Shown here: one piece after another, positions 55,136 through 64,000 of the stretch
Layout: every line of letters begins with the position of its first letter
How positions within the stretch are numbered: the first letter of the stretch is position 1
Source of the DNA: Symbiodinium sp. CCMP2592
Lineage: Eukaryota > Sar > Dinophyceae > Suessiales > Symbiodiniaceae
DNA: 64,000 bases
Direction: 5' to 3'
Assembly (NCBI GenBank): GCA_905221615.1
Contig: CAJNDT010005368.1
Span: forward strand, 37,501-101,500
Program-made: the position numbers and the translations under genes
The notes under the pieces: generated by a model
What the model was told of the DNA's origin: nothing
Database searches by the model: none
What the model saw: the letters and a program-made list of their open reading frames with translations, nothing else

Positions 55136-56350
55136 GTCCCTGCAAACGCCGGATGTGTGCTGGAACCTTGCATATGATACATACTGAAATGCAATGCACA
55201 GTATTCAGAAGCTTGCTTCCTGCTTGTACCCGACTTCTGCAAACTGCTTTCCGCCTGCGATCCATGCAAAACCATGTTGCTGTTAACCTCAGCACTGCCG
55301 CCTACGCTTGGAACAAACGCCGATTCGAGTGCATGCTTGGGATGGCTTGCAATCATGGCTTAAGGGCAGATGGTGCCTCATTGCCACATGAAACCGCGCA
55401 AAACAACAGCCCGGCCCGTGCCAGGCGATGCCGTAACACTAACCATGTTTGACAAGTTTTTGCATTACACCTACGAGGATCATCGCGACAACTGGTTGTA
55501 CCGATAGTCATGAATTTTAGGTTTCAGGCTCATCGCTCCACCCGAAACCGTGACCCGTTGAGAGCCGTGATCCGACCTGTAACGAGACATGAGCCGGTTG
55601 TTTCGTGCGGATGCAGTATCGAAGAATTTGCCGGATTTCCTGTGTTCCTAACGCCAGGCACTGCGCAAGACTGAACTGATGTGCCCTGGTCTAGCCATTC
55701 TAGCTGAGCTTCAGGTTTGCTCGTGGACATGATCTACCGGGGCGTGGAGCTTCAGTGGTCCGGAGCAAAAAAACTAAAAGAACCGACTGCATAGCCGGAA
55801 CTTTGATGTGTCCATCTTCGCACATCTCTGTCGCCTCCGTTGTCCCGGAAGGGGTTTTTTGTTGCCGAAACTTCCAGGGCAAATTGCCTCGCAAGTTGCA
55901 ACCTGGATGAGTTTTCTGATGTTTCGAAAGAATAAATAGTCTCAAATGATAGAACCTTGAAAGCTGAAAGGAACTGAAGAAGACAAATGATGCAGGTGAG
56001 ACGGTGGATGCGTTGCCAATATACAGACAATTCACCAGTGAATCGGGCATCAATGCTTGGTCTGCTGGTTAAAAAACCAAAGCTCGAATCCGCTTGCAAT
56101 GCGGTGGCTCATCCTGTTCACGGGTTGCACTGCTGATAGACTAACCTCCTACATTTTCACAATGTTTTGCCAACAAGAGAACTGCTTTCATGCACGAACA
56201 AGCATTTCTAGCAGACTTGTTCTCGTAAGTGCAAAATTTTGAGGTCCACCGAGCTGCCAAGTGCATTGCGGACAAAATCAATAAGTTTACAAAGTGTGGC
56301 AAGAGCAAAAACATCACATCTTCTGCTTTTGAAGCAACACAGAAATTTTT
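55136..56350. other. No recognisable gene
   Basis: Frames up to 134 codons without domains. No repeat of note except short A/T runs near 55850 and 56350. Confidence 0.35.
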
Positions 56351-56621
56351 TTATTTGGTTATGTTTTCAATCCAAGCGCACAAACAGAGCATGAAGCACA
56401 TGGACATGACTGCATCACAACTGCACTCACGGACAGAAACACTCGCACTGCACTGTTTCTTTTTAGAGCGAGGGGTGCAGACTGGTAACGATTCCGGCTC
56501 CATATTCGTGGCCGATATTCAGAAAATGGCAAAGCTGAGAGTATCCTGCATCGAGATTTCCGGCACGTTCCCGCAAGTGAAAACATCCTGCAAGTGAAGG
56601 GCAGATGATGCCACTCCCCAC
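56351..56621 (+). repeat. Direct repeat 1, first copy (271 bp)
   Basis: TTATTTGGTTATGTTTTCAA to GATGATGCCACTCCCCA. The second copy at 56843-57082 is nearly identical but lacks about 32 bases starting at TGACTGCATCACAACTG. Confidence 0.95.
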
Positions 56622-56842
56622 ACCAGAAGGGCGGGTGGGCGGGACAAAAAATTTTCTCACGCCTGCAAGCAAAACTGCGAGTACCAAGACAAGCATGGTC
56701 AGGCACTCGTGAGAAATCAAGAGTCATGCGACATACTCCAGCAAGGCATGAAAAAAAAAGTGCGCATGAAAAATTGTAAACAATTTTTCCAAACATGAAA
56801 ACAATCAAATAAGAAAACATCCCCCTTCGGAAGAGTTTGTTC

Positions 56843-57082
56843 TTATTTGGTTATGTTTTCAATCCAAGCGCACAAACAGAGCATGAAGCACATGGACACA
56901 CTCGCACTGCACTGTTTCTTTTTTAGAGCGAGGGGTGCAGACAGGTAACGATTCCGGCTCCACATTCGTGGCCGATATTCAGAAAAATGGCAAAGCTGAG
57001 AGTATCCTGCATCGAGATTTCCGGCACGTTTCCCGCAAGTGAAAACATCCTGCAAGTGAAGGGCAGATGATGCCACTCCCCA
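56843..57082 (+). repeat. Direct repeat 1, second copy (240 bp)
   Basis: Same ends as 56351-56621, 492 bp downstream, carrying one 32-bp deletion and a few single-base changes. It directly abuts the RNase H end of the broken retroelement. Confidence 0.95.
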
Positions 57083-57099
57083 TTCAAGATCAGATGCCG

Positions 57100-58300
57100 C
57101 TAGAACAACAGCTCTTCGCCTGGCATCCAACGGACTCTGAAACTAGTGGGGAGCTTGTCAAGCACAAAGCGTGAAAGGATCGTCGGCGGGTTCGCAGACG
57201 ACTCCACTCTCTCGAACCATACACTGATTCCTTTCTCATCCTCAAGCATGCTGAGCTTGCGATGCCACCACTGGGGATTCGGAAGCACACTTGATGAGAG
57301 CCGCGAGGGCGGCTTCATTGTCGCAATAACAAATGAGGTTGCAGTCACTCAAGGAATTGCAAAGTTGCACCACACCCTGCACTGCAGCACAAGTCTCCAA
57401 CTCGTAGATCAGACCTTTCTTGCCTTTCTTGTTAATGGCTCTAAAACGTCCGTGTCGACAGACTCAGAGTACCACCTAAGAAGCAAGCGTCCGTGAACAA
57501 GTGGAAGGTGGGACGATCACAGGCGCTGATCATCCTTGCTTCCCCATGCAAAACTCGATCTTTCAAGAAAAGCAAGGCCTCGGTCAAGGAGTCGTTAAGA
57601 GCCACAAAACCTGAAAGCTTCATTGCCTTTGATGCAGCTCGCATGCGTTGGGCCGCACCCCGACCAAACACCTGCGACTCGGCAAACTGAAGACGGCTCC
57701 GCAGGCACTCAAGCTCTTTGGCATGCGCTCCACCTTGCTGCACGATGAATTCGATGGTGGACATAAGCTTCCTAGCCTCTGTGTTTTGCACCCTAAGCAG
57801 ACCTAAGTGATCTCGTCCAAGCTAAATTCTACGCCTAAGGCTTTTGCCACACTTTTGAACCCGGCGTTCTTTTCATCGGACGTTTCCCAGCCGATCAAGG
57901 CAAAGTACGACGCAACACAAGATCAAGGTGTCCCTTTTCCTCGGGCGAGGCCACTACCACATAATCGTCAAAGAAGACGGACCAGTGGATGTGGAGCAGG
58001 GGATCGCCCCTGATGCACGACAAAAGCCTTGTACAGAGGGCTTTGCGCCGAAAGGTAAGACCTGGCTCTGGTAGAGCTGAGGCTCACCCGTATTCGGGTT
58101 GAGCACACATATTTAAGCATCCCCCAAGGCACGCTCCGACAAAGGAAGTTGCTTATAGGCTTTTCGTAGATCTATTGTACGAAGGAGCAAGCGTGCGTCC
58201 CTCCCGGACTTCCATAGCGACCTGCACCGCTTCAAGATCCCGGCAACAATGATGTTCACTGAATGCGGGTCGATGGTTTCCGTACAGATTGCATTTGGGG
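57100..58300 (-). pseudogene. RT-RNase H polyprotein remnant of a retroelement (DIRS- or Ty3-like)
   Basis: Minus-strand pieces in changing frames follow the order of an RT plus RNase H polyprotein. 58260-58120 reads SVNIIVAGILKR and RTIDLRKAYKQLPLSERALG (RT motif A with Asp) and soon hits a TAA. About 57970 reads HWSVFFDDYVVVASPEE (catalytic FxDD). About 57880 reads GFKSVAKALGVEFSLDEIT. 57770-57480 reads LRSRLQFAESQVFGRGAAQR, FLKDRVLHGEARMISA and HLFTDACF (start of RNase H). About 57430-57260 reads GLIYELETCAAVQG and LICYCDNEAALAALIKCASE (RNase H acidic residues). 57230-57110 reads NGISVWFERV-like EKGISVWFERVESSANP and FRVRWMPGEEL. At least three frameshifts and one stop. No gag, integrase or recombinase is seen, so the order of elements is not settled. 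Confidence 0.85.
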
Positions 58301-58494
58301 GAAAACATGCAGACTCTTTCACCGGCAGCTTGCTACTTGAAGCTCGGATCTGCATTTCCCGCCAGAGAACAAAAGGAGCGAGTTTGTGCGAGTGACTGCA
58401 TCAATCCCCTTTTATACATTCCTTGCTTTATATGTATACATTTTTTACATATAAAGCTGCATATAGGAAGCAGCTGCGAATACATTAACCGAAC
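58297..58494 (+). repeat. Direct repeat 2, first copy (198 bp)
   Basis: GGGGAAAACATGCAGACTCT to GCGAATACATTAACCGAAC. Overlaps the RT start of the retroelement remnant on its left edge. Confidence 0.95.
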
Positions 58495-58806
58495 GGCATG
58501 TGTGCTTGCTCACGAGTGTTTGGTAATGTTTTGCATGCTTGCTGCACTCATGACATTCCATGTGCATTGCAGCAAGCAGGCTCGCAGCTGCCAGCTCGCC
58601 TGCATAGCGGGCAGAAACTTTTGTCCCACCCACCTCTTTCCTTTTTCTGGGTGCGAGTGCTGGCAATTGCACTCTTACATTGCTTCATGATTGCTTGCAT
58701 CTGCATTCGATTTGTCCTTTTACGGCTTCAAAGGATCGGTCCATCTGCATTCCCTCTCTCCATGGCAGGTCGGTGCCTTTTGATGCACCTAGATCCCATC
58801 GGAGGA

Positions 58807-59005
58807 GGGGGAAAACATGCAGACCCTTTCACCGGCAGCTTCCTGCTGCTGAAGCTCGGATCTGCATTTCCCGCCAGAGAACAAAAGGAGCGAGTTTGTG
58901 CGAGTGACTGCATCAATCCCCTTTTATACATTCCTTGCTTTATATGTTTACATTTTTACAGATAAAGCTGCATATAGGAAGCAGCTGCGAATACATTAAC
59001 CGAAC
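58807..59005 (+). repeat. Direct repeat 2, second copy (199 bp)
   Basis: Nearly identical to 58297-58494, 510 bp downstream. The 312 bp between the copies carry no recognised domain. Confidence 0.95.
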
Positions 59006-59871
59006 TGTGGATATCAGGGAGGTGACGTCAAGAGTGAGATCGGATCGAACACGGTACCGGGCCCTCCAGAAAGAATAGATCTGATATTTGTGAGGAATAT
59101 GATCTCTTGACAGAAGAGGACAAGGCCTTATCTGTGAGTTCCTGACGGGTCTTCAGGCGACACTTCCGCATGAGACATAATGACGTCTGGCGGAGGACGG
59201 ACTGACGGCGATGGTTTTGCCACCAGTCATTTGAAACAGCACCCCCGAGAATGTGGATGGGTGCATTTTGTCCCAAGACACCTGATGCGGCATGCAGCAG
59301 GTAATGGTCTGATTGGGACGTTTTTTGTTCCAAAAAACAAGAACTCCATCAGTCACACTGGTGAGTGTTTTGACTGAACCAAAAGTGCCTCTGTATAGAG
59401 TGCATTGTTCAAATCCGGATCCCGGTAAAAGTTTAGATTCTAAGATGAGTAATATCATGACACCAATGCATCAAGGGACGGCGATGGTTTGGAATGATGC
59501 AGTGGCAACTCAGTTTTACTCGAGAGAGAATTCACTGGTCACAAGTGATCGTATTTTGGGATCTTGCAGTAATTTGGAATCTTTGAGAGGATTAATTGTA
59601 AGCATTTGAGTACTCCTGATCGAGTAATTCACACAGTCCGTGGAGACATTCGTCCCCAGAGTACTGCAAGATGTCCGTAAGCAAGGACAAATGCGATGCA
59701 TATGAATCGCGACGCAGAAACCTTGCCAGACATGAGGCAAAGGTTTCACAAAATTCATACGGATACACTCGTGACAGCTTAGTTTTCAGACCGTAGCTTT
59801 GAATACCTGAATCACTCCTTGGAGAGGAGGTTGGAGACTTCGGCCTTTGATAGTTCCTGTGAATTGGTGTT
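59006..59871. other. No recognisable gene
   Basis: Minus-strand frames at 59028-59333 and 59153-59458 overlap each other without a domain. Words such as GACGGCGATGGTTT recur (59203, 59476). Confidence 0.35.
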
Positions 59872-60680
59872 ACAGGGGAGGCCCTTCGAGGCTTCCTACG
59901 ATTCTGTAGGAAAAAAGAGCTCCTGCAAGAAGAGCTTCCCAGCGCAAAAACAGCCCACGTACAGCAAGCAATCGAAACAGTTGAAGCTACAAGCTGAGAT
60001 TAACATCTACCAGTAGATGCCGCAAAATCCTCGCATCAGCGTGCCAGCATTTAGCTGCAGCAAACTTATCAAGAGCATTACCACAGGAGGGCGGCGAGCC
60101 TCATGTGCATCAGAGGTGAGCCTGTTTAACGTCTTTGGTCTCGACCCAAACTGCAGATAGCAGACGTGCTTTTTGCAGCCTTACTTCAAAGCAGCAAATC
60201 CAAATGCAGCGCAAGATGTGCGATGGAACTGGGCCACACCTGCAGCCACTGTCCTGAACATCTTCTTCAGTTCCACTCTTCTCTGAAACATAATGCGCGA
60301 GCTGGAGAAACCATGGGAACCCACATGTACCCCACAGGGAACCGAGCTGACACACTGCAAGAGCCAAGGGAGCCCACCCAGACCTTTGCGCAATATATGC
60401 TGGGAAAACCATGGGAACCCACTTGCAATGCTGCAAAAAGCAAGGAACCCACAGGGAATCCACCGTCGACGCTGTTAAACCATGGGGACCCAAAAACTGC
60501 TGCAAAAAACTAGGAAACCCACAGGGAACCCAGCTGACATGCTGCAAAAGCCAAAAGAGCCTATTGGAAAACCATGGGAACCCACTTCAAATGCTGCAAA
60601 AACCCGGGAACCAAACAAAGAACCCACCGTATCGACGGTGAAAAACCATGGGAGCCCACTTAAAAATGCTGCAAAAACTA
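59872..60680. repeat. Segmental duplication, first copy
   Basis: Begins ACAGGGGAGGCCCTTCGAGG. Matches 63203-64000 with few substitutions and short deletions, offset 3331 bp at the start. The left breakpoints are sharp: TGGTGTT precedes here, TTTCCCGC there. Confidence 0.97.
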
Positions 60681-61120
60681 AGGAACCCACAGGGAACCCA
60701 CCGTCCATGCTGCAAAAACCATGGGAATCTACAAGACAGCTAAGTGATGAACATACACAGACCACGCGAAATGCTGCAAAAAACAAGGGAACCCATATGT
60801 TGCCCACCTGAAGTGTTGCAAAAAACAAGGGAACCCACAAAGAATCCACCGTCGATATTGTTAAAAACCATGGGAACCCATTTAAAAATGCTGCAAAAAC
60901 TAGGGAACCCACAAGGAACCCACCGTCCATGCTGCAAAAACCATGGGAATCTACAAGAAAGCTCAATGAAGAACATACACAGACCCACCCGAAATGCTGC
61001 AAAAAACAAGGGAACCCATATGTAGCCCACCTGAAGTGCTGCAAAAAACAAGGGAACCCACAGGGAACCCACCCCATCTGCTGCAAAAACCAAGGGAACC
61101 CACTTACACACCCTTTGGGT
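60300..61120. repeat. Minisatellite of GGGAACCCAC / ATGCTGCAAAAA words
   Basis: Units of roughly 33-45 bp (CCATGGGAACCCACTTAAAA, ATGCTGCAAAAACTAGGGAA, CCCACAGGGAACCCACCGTC) repeat about twenty times with higher-order blocks. The 232-codon minus-strand frame (WVPCGFPCFLQHF repeats) is a translation of the repeat and is not called as a gene. Confidence 0.9.
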
Positions 61121-61609
61121 AGTATAACACTATTAGAACGGTGGAAGGTCCCAGACATGCCGGAGTCAATCAAACTCAGTTGGCAGCTGAGTATTATACC
61201 ACCGGCTTTGTCCTAAGGGTGAAATCATTTGCCCGCCACCTCTGGGCTCGTTCAGGTTCCCTCGTCTGTATCCTCACACCCTGCAGCATACAATCTCGAA
61301 TCAAACTGCGGCGGATCAATAGAGTCTGCCTGTCCTAGCTTTCTGCAAGCGGACAATTTCGGATCCAGATTTCCCATGCTGCGCGTTGCTCTACGTAAAA
61401 GACTACGGCGCTCAGCTTCGACCTTGCAACAGGCTCAACATTTCAGAAGCGAATGAGCATGATATGACGGGCTCACATTCGTGCATTCGGAAAAACCTGC
61501 TAGATGTCAACAAAGAGTTTTGGCTGCCCACATGGACTACAGCAAGGCTCACTTACTCATCCTAAACCCTACACCGCAACGCAACCACGTTTTGTGGCCT
61601 TCAGAAAAA

Positions 61610-62250
61610 GAAGGCTGGGATTACGTCAAAGCAAGGCTTCGTCACTGACTAGCCGGAAAGTTTACCAGCTGCTCAGGCAACAGTTTGGGCAATGCTCATA
61701 CATTCACTGGCTCAGATGGCAGACCTCATTGCCAGATGGCAAACCCCACTCCGCAGAGTCATCGCTTTTAGTGCCAGGCTCAAAGCCCGTAAAACATTCG
61801 TGCTCTGCCTCAGACAAGGCTTGCACACTGCTGAACCGCTCACGCTCAACCGAAGACGAAGAAGTTACTAGCTGCCACGCAACAGTTCGGGTCACAGCCA
61901 AGCTCTCTCACCCACTGCTTCGGCAGGGCTCGCACCGCTGACCACTCTCAGCGCCGGGCTCAAAGCCGTAAACATTCATTCCCTTGGAAAAGAGAGAGCG
62001 AAGCTTGGTCACTGCTCACCCGACACCGAAGAAGAATTTACGCGCTGCAGGCAGCCGTTCGTCGCAGCTAAGCTCACTCAACACTCACTGACTCACGTAC
62101 TAAAAGCTGGCAGAGCTTAGTCACTGCTCAACAGATACTCGCTGCTGGGGCAACAGTTCAACACCAGAGAGGCGACAGCGAAGCTCACTGACCGCTGATC
62201 ACTCTCAGTGCCGGGCTCAATGCGCGTTAAAACATTCGCGCCATCGTGTG
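61610..62250. repeat. Diverged tandem repeat, 150-200 bp units
   Basis: TCTCAGTGCCGGGCTCAA and AGCC.GTAAAACATTCG recur near 61770, 61947 and 62205; GCAACAGTTCGGGTCACAGC-like words recur near 61676, 61878, 62058 and 62150. No coding signal. Confidence 0.7.
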
Positions 62251-63202
62251 AGAAACGACAAGGGTTAATTACTGCGATTCAGAAAGCTGCCGTGCTACTG
62301 TTTTGGCCTGGGCAAGTTCAAACATCTACATTCGACGGGGCAGCAGACAGAACCATGCCTTGCAAAGTCGTTTTTGCTCTGCTTTCAGGATCTTAGCGAC
62401 TCTGCGCGCTTCTACCTGCTTTGGACGAAAGACAATCAAGACATCTTGTAGACACGCAGACAATACCACACCTTTGCATCCTGACGCTCCTGTCGCAGGC
62501 GGGCCAGACGGGCGGACAAAGTCTCCTAGCAACAGGCAGACGAGGAAGGACCATTTATTTACGAAGGACGTTCTACACTCCTGCGGCAACTCCACTCTTT
62601 GAGGGGGAGGAACAGGAGGTGCTTCCACGTCGGACATCGTTGCAACACATGGGCCAAAAGAACGCTCGAATTACGGAGCCAATTCCGGAAGCTGTTCTCT
62701 AGGATGCTTGGAAGGGCCTCCTCTGTGTGAGAAAGTTCTGTTTGCAAGGTTCACATGTTTGCGAGCGTTCCACTTGTTATTTTGAGTTTTGAAGGAACAC
62801 CGGCAAAATGCAAAACAGAGCTGGCGAGGTTTATATACTGTTGCCAGCTGTGCACGCAGATGTGGCATCTGCTCGACGAAAAAACGGCATAACTGGGCCC
62901 CAGAAATGGCTCCCAAATCTGAGCTCTAATCTGGGGCCCCGAATTGCGTGAGCTTGTATGTCCAACGAAGAAAGCCAAAATCGGGAGCCCCGTTTCGGTG
63001 CCCGGACTAGAGCTGCTTTTTGGAACCCGTCTCAGCTGGAAAACGAAAAACAAAATTCCTTCCGCATGCTGTTTGGATCAACGTCCAAGAAAGCCAACAT
63101 GCTGTGAAATGTGAGATACTTTTGGAAAATTTGCCAAACTTGCCATCGGCTGCCGTTTCAAGACAAGTGCTTCTGTTCTTGTTCGTACAAGATCTTTCCC
63201 GC
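62251..63202. other. No recognisable gene; GGGCCCCAGA inverted repeat at 62898-62941
   Basis: TGGGCCCCAGA and TCTGGGGCCCC flank about 22 bases. Short frames on both strands lack domains. Confidence 0.4.
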
Positions 63203-64000
63203 ACAGGGGAGGCCCTTCGAGGCTTCCTACGATTCTGTAGGAAAAAAGAGCTCCTGCAAGTGGAGCTTCCCAGCGCAAAAACAGCCCACGTACAGCAAGC
63301 AATCGAAACAGTTGAAGCTACAAGCTGAGATTAACATCTGCCAGTAGATGCCGCAAAATCCTCGCATCAGCGTGCCAGCATTTAGCCGCAGCAAACTTAT
63401 CAAGAGCATTACCACAGGAGGGCGGCGAGCCTCATGTGCATCAGAGGTGAGCCTGTTTAACGTCTTTGGTCTCGACCCAAACTGCAGATAGCAGACGTGC
63501 TTTTTGCAGCCTTACTTCAAAGCAGCAAATCCAAATGCAGCGCAAGATGTGCGATGGAACTGGGCCACACCTGCAGCCACTGTCCTGAACATCTTCTTCA
63601 GTTCCACTCTTCTCTGAAACATAATGCGCGAGCTGGAGAAACCATGGGAACCCACATGTACCCCACAGGGAACCGAGCTGACACACTGCAAGAGCCAAGG
63701 GAGCCCGCCCAGACCTTTGCGCAATATATGCTGGGAAAACCATGGGGCAATGCTGCAAAAAGCAAGGAACCCACAGGGAATCCACCGTCGATGCTGTTAA
63801 ACCATGGGAACCCAAAAACTGCTGCAAAAAACTAGGAAACCCACAGGGAACCCAGCTGACATGCTGCAAAAGCCAAAAGAGCCTATTGGAAAACCATGGT
63901 AACCCACTTCAAATGCTGCAAAAACCCGGGAACCAAACAGAACCCACCGTATCGACGGTGAAAAACCATGGGAGCCCACTTAAAAATGCTGCAAAAACTA
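63203..64000. repeat. Segmental duplication, second copy (runs off the window)
   Basis: Repeats 59872 onward. Between CCATGGG and GCAATGCTGC a short stretch (AACCCACTT) is missing relative to the first copy. The minus-strand frame stays open in both copies (145 and 142 codons) because the loss is nine bases. Confidence 0.97.

Noticed and set aside
60475..61173. 232-codon minus-strand ORF
   Set aside because: Pure minisatellite translation with no start context or other support; kept only as a finding.

Overview
The window looks like nuclear DNA of a dinoflagellate, most likely a Symbiodiniaceae-type species. The evidence: two conserved genes are broken into many very short exons whose introns start with GC, GT or GA and end with AG; TTTAGGG telomere-type sequence is scattered through the introns; many short palindromic insertions resemble introners; and degraded RT retroelements are abundant. 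There are no bacterial signals (no operons, ribosome binding sites or CRISPR). Most long open frames here are microsatellite or shadow frames, and the real genes lie mainly in exons shorter than 110 nt.

Layout. 1-10 kb is a retrotransposon graveyard: one long RT plus restriction-like-endonuclease ORF (6-2432, open at the window edge), a frameshifted relative (4170-6000), two plus-strand fragments (about 7.9-8.6 kb) and one minus-strand fragment (8980-9560). 11.2-17.9 kb holds ribosomal protein L9 (uL6) on the minus strand, readable as 11 mini-exons. 24.5-38.4 kb holds a GH20 beta-N-acetylhexosaminidase on the minus strand, readable from the N-terminal domain through [10 protein letters not shown] and the catalytic GGDEV to the C-terminal side of the barrel. 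Introns of both genes are filled with TTTAGGG-like text, microsatellites and at least seven families (A-G) of roughly 90-180 bp palindromic elements. 38.5-48.5 kb contains an AT-richer island, an inverted minisatellite and several exon-like pieces of at least one unassigned plus-strand gene. 50.9-55.1 kb has two compact minus-strand ORFs: a predicted N-acylated MGCNSS protein and a tetraspanin-like membrane protein. 56.3-59 kb holds a broken RT-RNase H retroelement beside two pairs of direct repeats. 59.9-64 kb contains two copies of a segment about 3.3 kb apart, with a long 'GGGAACCCAC...ATGCTGCAAAAA' minisatellite.

The strongest single observation is a perfect (TTTAGGG)10 array at 16051-16120. 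It lies inside a terminal-inverted-repeat element that itself lies inside an RPL9 intron; a related element at 47818-47920 lacks the array. All reading was done by eye. Exon boundaries were fixed by reading frame, AG acceptor and conserved protein alignment recalled from family knowledge, without any search.
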